A stretch of DNA of 64,000 nucleotides, taken from NCBI GenBank assembly GCA_963575745.1, contig CAUYUJ010017838.1, forward strand, positions 468,585 to 532,584, read 5' to 3'. Shown piece by piece: positions 20,485-30,799 of this stretch (position 1 is its first letter; every line of letters starts with the position of its first letter). The DNA comes from Prorocentrum cordatum. Taxonomy: Eukaryota > Sar > Dinophyceae > Prorocentrales > Prorocentraceae. Position numbers and translations under genes: made by a program. The notes under the pieces are model-generated. The model saw nothing but the letters and a program-made list of their open reading frames with translations, was not told the DNA's origin and ran no database searches.

Positions 20485-22770
20485 TTATACGTCGTTGGCG
20501 TAATCGATCTCTTTCTTTTGCTGTCCACGAGAAAGTGTTTTCCAATGCTCGGGCAGAACATGATCAGGACGTGTAGTAGTCTGCATACGTGTCTCACGTC
20601 CACGATGCACCATTTTACCGTCTGGCGTTATTTTTGGAAGCTCATAGAACTGAATCGTGCCTGTCCACGGCTCACTTAACTCCCTGTGGTCGTTGGCGCT
20701 AACACCATCCCAAACGTCTCGGAAGTTACTTTCTCCCTCAAAAATAGAAGTCGTTTTGAAATCTCGTGTCACGTCGAGTTGGTCAACAGGTACAGGTATG
20801 TTCATGACGTCGTCCGTCGGGATGAACAGTTTCTTTCTTGGAGTACGAATGTGTCTGATGACGCAATATCCACGCTGTTCCCAATAGTCTGGCTCCGGCG
20901 CTGGTGCAGCAACTTCAGAGGCCGATGTCTGGATATCAACAGCGTTATCTTCCGTTGTCATCATAGATGGATCATCCCATTCTTTAGGGTAGGAAAGTGG
21001 AGGATCAGGCATTGGCTTGTCACCCAAGGGGCGAGAAGTGGATGCCTTCACCTCGTCGTGTGCCTCAGGGTTATGATGTCGTAGGGTGCCATCTTTCACG
21101 GGGTAGGTGAACTTGCCATCGGGGATGATGATGTCTTTGACTCTGTGCACACGACGCAGTTCACCGTCAGGATTCTTGGCGTATGTAGCCGTGTCCAAGA
21201 CAAGGTAGTCACCTGACCATCGTCCACCAGAGTGTAAGTGGTATCCCATGAATAACCCTTCCCGAGTATTTTCTTTAAACTTTGCAGTCTCGTTGTTAAT
21301 CTCGGGATTGAGGCATTTCCAAAAGATCCGAGCACCGAATGGCATGCAGTGCCCAGGAAAGCTTTCGCCAAATCGTATTTCATGAGCTGTCTTTTCTGCA
21401 TGTTCCTCGCTGAGGGCAGCCGCGCCCGTGGATGCATGCACAAAATTGCGTCCACAGCAAAAGGCTTGCATGGCCTCTTTCCACCATTCGTGTCCCAGAC
21501 CAGACATATGTAGCACAGCTCTAGTACCGAGAATGACAATTTTGACAACGCGCTCGATCAATCCATTTGTTTGCGGACGATGTGGCGTACTCGTGTCGTG
21601 TCTCCATCCCAGTTGGCGGCAAGCTTTCTGAAGCTCTCCAGAGTTATCTGTATAGATATGCTTCACCTCATCGTTCGCGGCGATGAACTGTTGAAAGGAT
21701 GCCTTTGTGGTAGCTGCGTCTTTGTGTAGCGCTGGGTAGGCCATGAAGATGCCGGTATATCTGTCAAGGACAACAAGTGCATCTGTGTCGCCATGTTTGT
21801 CCGCGGCATCGTCTTTGGCCAGTACGATATGGTCGGCAGTTAGAGCCTCACCGAACTTCTTCGGGACAAAAGCCTCGTAGGCGTTATCCTCGTCGGTGGG
21901 GTCTGCCGGTGGATGTGGTCTGCGCTGTCGTCTACACGGGGCATTCTGTGCCATCGTACGAGAACAGATCTCACAGTCAGGGTGTTTTGGGCTGTGAGTC
22001 ATGCAATGCATCGGGTCGATCGGTTTCTTTTGTCTGTTGGGTAGAACTCGATCGTTGTCTGGATGCGTTCGCGTGGGTGTCTCTGTCGGTATGTCGTTGT
22101 CTGCTTGAGCTATATCTAACCCCCCGCATTGTGGAGGAGAACACTGCGTCTGAGACGTAGGCGAGTCGGTGGTTGTGTCCACGTTGGTCTCGTCTGTGCT
22201 TGTGTCGGGAGGTTCTTCGACCGTGATGGTCCGTGCTCCTCCTCCCTCTCCGACATGTGGTCTCTTGGGGCAGGTCCCTATGTGGGGCCGTAGCTCGTCT
22301 GCAGTGGTTGGTTGCTCTGTAGTTTTGCAGCACCAACAAGTGTCGTTACAGCGGGCGGATGAACGCTTTCGCTGACGACGGCGGGGTGCTGACGACGTGC
22401 ATAACCGTGGTGGTGGTATCCGTGTTAAGTCGTCGAGTCGCAACTCTGGCACTCGATTGTTGACTGGAACCGTATACCATTGGCCCCCCGGATCCTGAAG
22501 CATGTAGCCCAGCTCAGGATCCCAAAGCTGTCGAAAGCCATCAACCTCAATCAGTTTTCCAACTGATAGTAATGATGGGCAGTCTGGTAAAGCAAGGGCT
22601 GAACTATGCAGTCCAACCTCGGGTAGCCGTATGTCGTAGTGCTCGTTGACGGTACGATCACCATTTGCAGTTTCCAGAATATGCTCTTCGCGAATAGATA
22701 TGCGATCCGACTCGGTCTGCGTAAGTTCATGTCTTCCCTGAATATGATGGGCAGAACCACTGTCAAGAAC
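20485..22770 (-). pseudogene. Protease and integrase segment of pol
   Basis: Directly after the TAG at 22771 the frame reads VLDSGSAHHI, the aspartic protease active site, followed by LLSVGKLIEVDG, typical of copia proteases. Integrase follows: an HHCC-type finger (HCMTH...CEIC, near 21960-22018), then the catalytic triad in LTADHIVLA, HIYTDNSGE and QTNGLIERV. The second Asp and the Glu are only about 30 residues apart where 35 is usual, through a shorter segment after NSGE. A Thr/Pro/Asp-rich stretch separates protease from integrase. The segment ends in TAA at 20485, but the same frame continues as pol. Integrase joins cDNA to target DNA, and here the target was an ACT microsatellite. Confidence 0.9.
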
Positions 22771-24963
22771 CTAAGACCTTGTCAATGCTGCAGTCGAACG
22801 TGGAGGGTCGACTTGCTTTGTCGTTGTCGTCGTCTGGTCAGTCTTTGATGACTGCTTGACAGTGTCGTCATGCTTTCGGATCGCAGTTGGTGTGGCCACC
22901 GACTCTTTGTTGTGTCGGTAGTCGTATAGTTCGTCGTACCATAGTTGTGCCTCTTTTTGGCATTCTCGTAAGGCCTCTGCACTTTCATCCCACCATTTTT
23001 GTGGTAATGGATCTGGTACTTGGACGATGCCACCCTCATTCGGCAGCCCTTTCCATCTGTCCAGTCTAGCTCTGCCAGATATGGTATGGAAGTAGTAGTC
23101 CACGGTGCGTACGTCGAAGCGTATCCGACGACGTGACTTGGTAGATGTCGCTGTGGCCTTAGTGTTGGCCATGAGGGTCTTGTCGCGGATGACGTAACTG
23201 CGGTCTGAACGGCGTGATCGTCGGAAGTTGGCAGAAGAACGTGCTCTGGTGTTTGGTGAACCACGGGACGATCCGCGGCTCGGATACCGCTTGCCACGTC
23301 CATTGTCACTGCCATATGATCTGTCACGGCCGCGTGGACTGCCACGTCCGCCGCCACGATTGTCTCGTCCTCGGGAGGTAGATCTCGAAGATCTGTCATA
23401 ACGACTTCTCGATTGGCTGCGAGAGTCTTGGGACCTCCTGGATGTCGAACGGGATCGGTCGTATTGGCGTCGGTTGTCACGTCCCTGTCGCGAATCGCTT
23501 GCGTAGCGAAACCCCCCGCGTTGTGAAGACCGTTGGCTTCCTGATCCGCGGGATGGTGATCGGCCACGGCTGTCCTGGCTGGAAGTCCGTGGTCGACTCG
23601 GGCTTCGTTCAGGAGTCTTTGCACCAGGTGCAAGATGAGCGTATTTGCATTTGTCGCCTTTTGTGCACTTGTTCTGTGCGAAATCTTCGCATTATGCGAC
23701 GTGTGGGAAGTTGCACTTATCACCTCTGGTACATGTGTTGCGCTTGGCAAAATCGAAGCAGAATGGTTTCGATGCTGGCTTCTTGTGATTCGCAGGAGTG
23801 GACATACTACGGCGGGGGTTGCCACCAGCCGTTGATGTTCTGGAAGATTTGTTGTTCTTCCAATCCCTGGAATATGTGTGTAAAGCCTTGCGCCGTTCAC
23901 CGTTGCGACAATTGCCTTTCTTCCATGCAGCGCGCACGTTGACCTGAGACCGTGTCTCATGTTCGTACCGTAGCTTGTTTTGATTCTTCTCCAATTGTTT
24001 AATCTCCAGTATGTCCAGGACACGCTGTCGAAGCCAACCGTAGGTACGATTCGGGCCGCTCATCTTCATGCGCTGATACTCGTACATGTCTTGTTTCATC
24101 CATGCATGTCTACGAATCTGTGTGCGAAATAGCGATTCCAATATCTTTGGATCGGGAACTTCTCGGCATTCCAAGAGTAAGGCGTCCCAATCGGTAATGA
24201 AACGTTGCAAATCTTCATCTCTCATCCCCAGTTCTTTAAGGCGCCCGAAATCGTGCAGATCGTCGTCAACGTCTGTCACTTTGTAGGACTGTAGGATATG
24301 CCAGTATATCTGGCGACCTTTGAGCATGCGTCCTGCTTTGTGCTCTCTGGTCTCGATGAGCCTGATTTGGTAGCGTAAGTCTGAGGATAAGATGTCGCTC
24401 AGCGCGGTTGCGAGTTTGCAATCGATGCTCTCAAAGTCTCCACTGTCTTGTAAATCCTCGAATGTACATTCGGGCTGTTCTGCCACGCATAGGAAGGCGT
24501 ATGCTTTGGATGGTCGCCCTGAGGCGGCCCCGAAGTTCTTTCGCACTCTTTGCTGCCACTCCAGCAGCTGCGTGATCTTAGGCAAGACAGGTGCACGGAC
24601 GGTGTCTGACTCCTTGATAGGCGTCGTTGTATGGACCGACACCGCAGACACTGGTTGCGAGGGTATCGGTGCACCGTCGGTGGTTGGTTCTGTGCGCACA
24701 GGAGACACATGACGTGTCTGTGCAGAAGCTGCCGCGGAGGCTGCTCCTGGGGACGTACGTCGTTGTTGTCCTGCTGAAGCTTGTGGTGCTTCGGCGGACG
24801 CTGCCGTCGGCCTGCGCGGGTCGGCTGCAGGTCGAAGGTGAATGTTGGTGTCGTTAGTGTGGTCGATCAGCTGATTCGTCCAGCTCGTCATGTCTTCTTG
24901 TATTCGACCCACCTTTTGGCGTGTACTCATCAGTACCCCGAGACCGTTGTGAATACCGATCAA
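22771..24963 (-). pseudogene. Gag capsid-like region, two CCCH fingers and RS-rich tail
   Basis: One frame with a single TAA at 23692-23694. Upstream of it lies a helical capsid-like part (around RMLKGRQIYWHILQSYKV and MYEYQRMKMSGPNRTYGWL) resembling copia Gag. Next is finger 1, CFDFAKRNTCTRGDKCNFPH. The TAA falls two codons after it, and finger 2, CEDFAQNKCTKGDKCKYAH, starts in the very next codon. Both follow C-x8/7-C-x5-C-x3-H, a CCCH type, in place of the CCHC knuckle usual in Gag. About 23400-23640 encodes a run of RS/SR dipeptides, followed by an Arg/Gly-rich part and a Lys/Thr tail. TAG at 22771 closes Gag directly before the protease. The role is packaging of element RNA. The stop between two intact fingers is most simply a mutation, though readthrough is possible. 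Confidence 0.85.
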
Positions 24964-25366
24964 GTCGATGCTCGTATGCTCGGAGACGGGCGCTTTGCGC
25001 CTCCACCTCGCTTTCCAGACGTGCGAGGTAACTCTCTACACGTACCTTCTCAGTATCTCTTTCATGAATAACCTGGGAGAGCTCTAACTGCGCGTGGCCC
25101 GCCGCCTTCTCAACCTCCTGCAACCTGTCAGTGAGGCGGGCGAAATCGTAAACCGTGGGAGGAGAATCCAGCTGATCAGTCTGGGCTCGTCCGACACGCA
25201 ACTCTGCCAGGGCGTCCTGTACACCAGGGAAACGCTGCTCTATGTCAGAGATCCGGTTAGCGAGTGGCTGCACGACAGCGTTGGTCGCATCAAGCCTTTG
25301 AGTGATGACTCTCTCAGTACGCTGCAACATGTCGATCAGGTTCGACGAGTTTGTGTGCTTCGGCAC
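24854..25366 (-). pseudogene. Gag coiled-coil segment (shifted frame)
   Basis: About 170 codons with heptad-rich sequence (RISDIEQRFPGVQDALAEL; LTDRLQEVEKAAGHAQLEL; YLARLESEVEAQSARL). It overlaps the N-terminal Gag frame by about 50 bp and the capsid frame by about 110 bp. All three frames in turn look like parts of one Gag broken by two small indels. A coiled coil fits Gag multimerisation. Confidence 0.65.
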
Positions 25367-26486
25367 GGAGCGTCGCCGTAGTGTGGTCTAGATAAGATCG
25401 AAGATCATTGATCTGAGACTGAACGTCGCCAAGGTCTGTGGCCTCGGTTGGAGCTGGTCGGTTGCGGAGCTGGTCGTGGATCTCATCATGTAAAATCCTG
25501 ACCGCAGAAACGCCTGTGTCGCGTACGATCACAAGTTGTTGCTCCATCTGCGCGATATAGTTGCGCAGGTTCTCGACCACCGCCGTTCGTTCACCTGAGT
25601 GTGACACCTCACGATCAACCTGGTACTGCAGTTCTCCTATGATGCGTCGATCTTCGGCGATCCTGGAATCGATGATCCCTAAGGCGCCGTCAAGATCGCG
25701 GCGTATGGCTGCAGTATCGGTGGCGTTCGTCTGAACGCTCTGTAGTAGTCCAGAGTATTGGCTGGACACGAAGGTTTCAACCTGGTCTCTGAGCTCAGCT
25801 ATGTCACCTGCGGCGGACGTCTCCGCCAGCTGGTCGTCTGAGATGGAGAGGTGGGGAGCGTCAGCTTCCCTGTGTCCCCTGTCGCGGGGAGTACATGGCC
25901 TCTGAGAGGCAGTGCGCGGGCTCGACCTGCTTTCGCCGCATGGGCCTGGGGCTCCACGGCGGTTGCGCGCGGACGAGCTGCGACTCGGACCGTGTGTGCG
26001 TGGCGTCTCATCCGATGATACCTTGGGGTACCGCGTCTGCGGCTGTGCCGACACTGGTCTACTGAGTTCCTCGAAGGTAGCTGCGTGCTCCGCCACAGGG
26101 ACGGTCGCAGGGCTGGGGGTCCCAGCGCCTGAGGTCCATCGGCGGTTAGCGCGAAAGCGCCCTGGGGTATCGAGACCAGTAAGGCTTTCGCCTGACGCGG
26201 TTGGGATTGCCCCCGACGGGGAAGGGGAGGGAGGATCGAAGGTCGGCGTGTGAAACTCCTTCCTTCCTGTTCCTACTCCTTCTCCTGTCCCCCCGCGGGC
26301 GGCGCTGCGGCGAAGTTCAGCAGCTAGTCGCGCCTCGGGTCCTTGGGAGCTGGGGGGGATATCTGGAACACCAACACAGTCCGCACTAATGCTCTCCAAC
26401 TCGTCACCGAGCCGTCGGGCCGCGGGAGAGCTCGGACGCGAAGGGCCGATGGAACCCTTGCGGCGCATGCGCCGAAGCGGCTCCAT
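25314..26486 (-). pseudogene. Gag N-terminal region
   Basis: The ATG at 26484-26486 lies about 65 bp after the 5' LTR and is the likely translation start; the frame is open further up into the LTR, but without an ATG. The product starts MEPLRRMRRKGSIG, continues as a Ser/Pro/Arg-rich disordered stretch and then becomes helical with coiled-coil character (around ADVETFVSS-like and NLRNYIAQMEQQLVIVRD). It stops at 25314 just after the coiled-coil frame opens, so a frameshift near 25330-25366 is likely. The basic start could bind RNA. Confidence 0.65.
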
Positions 26487-26538
26487 CAGGCTCGCATGCG
26501 AGGTCACCGCGGGCGAGTCGGTGATGGTGAGCTTTAAA

Positions 26539-26550
26539 GGGCTGATAACC
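26539..26550 (-). other. Candidate primer-binding site
   Basis: Directly inside the 5' LTR the minus strand reads GGTTATCAGCCC. It resembles the TGGTATCAG core complementary to the 3' end of initiator tRNA-Met used by many copia elements, but the match is imperfect (lost first T, one inserted base). Position supports it more than sequence. Confidence 0.4.
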
Positions 26551-26747
26551 TGTGTACGGGGTTGAAGTACAAGGGTACAGAACCCCTGATCCGTTGGTAG
26601 AGAGAAGGAGGGATAGATGGATGTCTTTCCCTCCCGCACGATCAAGGTTTGATCGATCTATATCAGTACCTTGAGCCAAAACGGCCAGGTGCAGGAGAGG
26701 TAAGGATAAGGAGTATATATGAGGGTATTACACGGGTTCCATTCACA
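26551..26747 (-). repeat. 5' LTR of the copia-type element
   Basis: 197 bp with TG...CA ends, in the same orientation as 8845-9041. In the minus-strand sense it contains a TATA-like stretch (26714-26720) followed after about 26-30 bp by an SL-like sequence (26670-26686). Confidence 0.95.
26670..26686 (-). promoter_or_regulatory. Spliced-leader-like sequence in the 5' LTR
   Basis: The minus strand reads GGCCGTTTTGGCTCAAG then GTACTGA. TTTTGGCTCAAG is identical to the 3' end of the dinoflagellate SL exon; upstream bases match in part (GCC). The TATATAT at 26714-26720 lies at the right distance for transcription to begin near the 5' edge of this motif. Confidence 0.7.
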
Positions 26748-27299
<552 letters not shown>

Positions 27300-28230
27300 C
27301 ACTACAGTGACGGTTCCAATTTCCCAATTGTGATGGAAGAACGGTTCTCGAGACCACGATTGGTCCCGAGGCAGCCAAAAAAAAAACCGGGCCTCTCACG
27401 AACAACCTGCACGGTTCAAAGGAGCGGCACAGCAGCAAGGCACTCTATCACAATATATGTGGACATTCACTCACCAATCTGCAGTGAGACATGAGGCATC
27501 AATCTGCAGTGGACGTGCAGGTCCACAACCCGACACCCCTCAAGCAACCTGCGCGGTTCCAAGGACAGACCCTGAGGCCGACTCCGATCAGAATTTTACC
27601 ACCTGCACTCCCCACATATTCCCAGCCCGCCCAAATAGCACCGCATCGCCCTAGCGATGTCCAGCTAAAACTTCCCGAGTGATGCGACGCAACACAATCC
27701 TGGACCTTGTCACATTGTACTCCTACTCGCCCTCTGCCTCCTTCTCAGACTCATCATCCTCCGGCTCTCCCGTCCCTCCCTGCCCCTGCCCCTGCCGCAC
27801 ACCTCCCGGGTCCCCAGAGCTTCCAAATCCAGCCTCCGCCGCCTCGAAGATACCCAGATGCCTTCCAAAATGGTTCCAGCAGAGCGCCAACACGCTGGAG
27901 AGGCATCAAAAACACCCAAGATGGCCTCAAGACGGCTGACGAGGCCCCCAAGAAGCTCCAAGAGGACGGAGGCCCTTCCGGGGACATGAACTTCCAATGG
28001 CCTTCGGCCACAGGGCTCTGACCAGCACAATGGGCAAGATGATGTATGTTGCACTTTTTTCTCAGCGCAGGACAGGCGCACGGTCTTTGTGGCGCCTGCC
28101 AGGCAGCTTGCGCTGCCGATGCGCGCGGCCCTAGGAGGATCAGAAGATGAAGAGGGAAAAGGAGGAAAAGACGCAAAGAGGGGAGAAGATGATGAAGTGA
28201 GGAGTGGAAAGACGGGAGGACAATGGGAGG
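27300..28230. other. Unique spacer with Pro/Ser-rich frames
   Basis: There is a short CCAAGATGGCC relative at 27915-27955. Open frames on either strand (up to 167 codons) are rich in Pro, Ser and Arg, with no motif I recognise. I make no gene call. Confidence 0.4.
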
Positions 28231-28235
28231 GAAAT

Positions 28236-28497
28236 GTGAACGTGGCGTTCTGGCCACATTGGCCAGCCTGAAGTGGCCAGCTTCAGGACTTTTGCCTATG
28301 CACTAAACAGCGGCCCAGGGCGGCAACCTGGGAGTCTCGTGTTTCATCTGTGAGAAAGTGATGCTTGGAGAGTGGGCGTATACGTTTCCGATGGGGAAAG
28401 AAAGTGCAAGGAACTCGGGGAAGGAGACGCTCACGAAATGTGAACGCGGCATTCTGGCCACGCGGGCCAGCCTGAAGTGGCCAGCTTCAGGACTTCA
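28236..28497. repeat. Pair of ~58-bp repeats with a stem-loop
   Basis: GTGAACG(T/C)GGC(G/A)TTCTGGCCAC...CAGCTTCAGGACTT occurs at 28236-28293 and again at 28440-28497, offset 204. Inside each copy CCTGAAG and CTTCAGG form a 7-bp stem around TGGCCAG. Confidence 0.8.
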
Positions 28498-28795
28498 AAA
28501 CGAGCGGCCCGGCAAAAAGGGCCCGAATTCGGCTGCTCGGTTGCTCGCTCCCCCGCACTCGGTATCCTCCTCCTCCCCCCTAACTAGTACCCCCGCTCCC
28601 CTCCCCCTACATCATCTCGCCACCGAGCTAAAGAGCACGAGCCTCGACGATAAGGAGCGGCAGTCGGGGAGAATGTGTAAGAGATGGACGAGGAGAAGGA
28701 CGAGCAGAAGCAGTGGGCAGAAGCAGGGGGAGAAATACGTAGCTCGCCAGAGCGCCCATGCCGCGCGCTCTCTCCAAATCTTCTACTGTGGAATG

Positions 28796-29234
28796 TTACC
28801 GCATTGTGCAACCGGCGCTGCAACCATCCCCGCAATAGTGATTGTCCGGCGTGCAACCCTGGATTTTGAAGAAGCCACAGTGGATGCAATCGACGCAGCA
28901 GACTTGGAGCGCCGACGGGCTGCATTGTCCCGTCGCGCACGGCAGGGCGTACATGCAGCAATCTCGCCTTTTCACGGTAACGTTCATTCCATGCGCCATA
29001 TGCGTTGGTCTCGAACGTGTGCGTGCCGCTTTCTTCCTTCGTAACCCCGATGTAAGCCAAATGTTGGGTTTGGCTTTTCCGCTCCTCCCACATCTGCGTT
29101 ACATTGCGCCGCTCGGTAAGCCCTGCCTGCAGGAGGGAACCATCGTCCTGTTGGGCGCGACATGAACTCTCATCCACGGCGCGTGCCGTCGCAGCCAGTG
29201 AGAGGATAATTGCAAAGATGAGAGAGCTTGCCAT
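28796..29234 (-). pseudogene. Secreted Cys-rich protein, probable processed gene with frameshift
   Basis: The ATG at 29232-29234 starts MASSLIFAIILSLAATARA, a good signal peptide with a likely cut before VDESS. The frame continues through ERRNVTQMWEERKSQTQ to about 29000. There the +1 frame takes over with a dense Cys pattern (RRDCCMYALPCATGQC, then VCCVDCIHCGFF, GCTPDNHYCGDGCSAGC), twelve Cys in about 50 residues, ending in TAA at 28796. Either an indel or an unspliced intron links the two parts. About 80 bp upstream on the same strand lies a spliced-leader-like TCATTTGGCTCAAG (29315-29328), which points to re-integration of a trans-spliced mRNA. The function is unknown; the location would be secretory. 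Confidence 0.45.
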
Positions 29235-29314
29235 TGACAAACGGTGAGACTTGGGATCTGCTTCAAGCCGTGATAAAACAGAGCTCACGCTGCGACTGGC
29301 TTGGACCTTGTTGG

Positions 29315-29328
29315 CTTGAGCCAAATGA
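29315..29328 (-). other. Spliced-leader relic upstream of the Cys-rich gene
   Basis: The minus strand reads TCATTTGGCTCAAG. It equals the 3' end of the SL exon with one T lost from the T-run. It is in the same sense as the downstream ATG at 29234. Confidence 0.6.
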
Positions 29329-29334
29329 CAACAA

Positions 29335-29795
29335 ATTGAAAACATCTGGAGGGACTCGTGTAGAAACATGAAGGCCTCTTGGGGCTGTGTTTAGCGGCAT
29401 CGATGGACGCCTTGAGGCTACAATCGAAATCTATCGCAAGGACGGAAGGTAAGGACGCACGACCCTAGGAAGGCGGAGCCCCAAAATTTGCACTGTGAGG
29501 CTGGCCAGCAAAAACAGCGAAGGACGCGAAGGACGAGCCCCAGCGGCAAGGACGCAAAAGCCCCCTCGAGGAAGGGAAAGTACGCGTCCTCACAATAGAT
29601 TGGGACTGTGTCTGGGGCCGTCTACGAGCAATCTTCGGGGGGCTCTCTGACACCACCGCACGATTCCCACCGTGAAGGTTCGACGCACTGATTTGGGAAC
29701 CACCAAACCTCTGCAATGCTGTCTTGTTCGCCGTGACCAATTAAAGAAAATCACATCTGCGCCACGGCTACCACCGCTACCGCCCCCATCATAGC
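29335..29795. other. Unique spacer
   Basis: I see no gene or clear motif. A few AAGGACG words recur at 29430-29560. Confidence 0.4.
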
Positions 29796-29888
29796 TACGT
29801 CCTCCTCCTCCTCCTCCTCATCCTCCTCCTCCTCATCATCATCATCACCACCACCATCATCATCATCAGCAGCAGCAGCATCACCACC

Positions 29889-29923
<35 letters not shown>

Positions 29924-30565
29924 TATCCTCATCATCCTCCTCCTCCTCCTCCTCATCATCATCATCATCTTCATCATCACCACCACAACGATCATCATCA
30001 TCATCATCAGCAGCAGCAGCATCAGCATCATCATCGTCATCATCGTCATCCTCATCATGAACATCATCATCATCATCAGCAGCATCAGCATCAGCATCAT
30101 CAGCATCATCAGCATCATCAGTTTCATCAACATCGTCATCGGCATCATCGGCATCATCAGCATCATCATGATCATCATCATCATCCGCAGCATCATCAGC
30201 ATCATCATCATCACCATCATCATCATGACCATCGGTATCATCATCATCATCGTCAGCATCGTCATCATCATCCGCATCATCAGCATCATCATCAGCAACA
30301 GCATCAGCATCAGCATCGCCATCATGATCATCATCATCGTCAGCAGCATCATCATCAGCATCATCATCAGCACAATCATTGTCATCATCACCAGCAGCAT
30401 CATCATCATCAGCATCTTCATCATCACCAGCATCACCATCATCATCATTACCAGCACCATCATCATCATCATCAGCAGCATCATCATCACCAGTATCTTC
30501 ATTTATAATCATCACCATCATATTCAGAATCAGCATCATCATCATCAGCATCATCACCACCATCA
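29796..30565. repeat. (TCA)n/(TCC)n trinucleotide array
   Basis: Mostly ATC/TCA units with interspersed CAG, CAC and CTC. Frames through it encode poly-Asp (minus) or poly-Ile, Ser or Met, and are by-products. Confidence 0.95.
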
Positions 30566-30579
30566 TCAGCAGAAGCAAC

Positions 30580-30672
30580 AGCATCTTCTTCCTCCTTCTC
30601 CTCTTATTCTCCCTCCTCCTTGTCCTCCTCCTCCTCCTCCTCCTCGTCCTCCTCCTCTTCCTCCACTTCCTC
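30580..30672. repeat. Pyrimidine-rich TCC tract
   Basis: CTCCTCCTC-type sequence following the TCA array, then unique sequence to 30800. Confidence 0.85.
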
Positions 30673-30799
30673 TTGGAAACCTGGGTCGACCCGTCCACTC
30701 GATCGAGGTCCCGACACGGCTCTTGGAACAGCGCCTGGCCGTGGTCACAGCCGGGACCCCCCGCGGATCCCCGGGCTCCCCCGCCGGATCCCCACGACC

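Larger units (their letters stand above)
8845..26747 (-). mobile_element. 17.9-kb Ty1/copia-type LTR retrotransposon with Tpt1-like cargo
   Basis: Two 197-bp direct LTRs (TGTGTA...TTCACA) bound the element, and ACTAC flanks it on both sides (8840-8844 and 26748-26752). That fits a 5-bp target duplication, although the target is itself an ACT repeat. Reading on the minus strand the order is LTR, Gag (coiled coil, capsid-like part, two CCCH fingers, RS region), protease DSG, integrase, RT (YVDDF), RNase H, a long extra region with a Tpt1/KptA domain, a last ORF ending in an aromatic-rich tail, two hairpins, purine tract, LTR. Integrase before RT is the copia order. The element is far longer than the usual ~5 kb. 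By eye the LTRs differ at about six sites (~3%), so this is not a fresh insertion. From 24963 down to 12016 one reading frame is used throughout, broken only by seven stop codons; frameshifts lie outside that stretch. Confidence 0.93.

Noticed and set aside
18343-23694. TAA reassigned to an amino acid in this genome
   Set aside because: LINE ORF1 and the Met-rich ORF end normally and the element shows other decay (frameshifts, LTR divergence). One copy cannot support a new code; kept only as an alternative to test.
29751-30698. Asp-rich and Met-rich frames over the TCA array
   Set aside because: Microsatellite by-products; similar frames occur on both strands and again at 47.7-48.5 kb.
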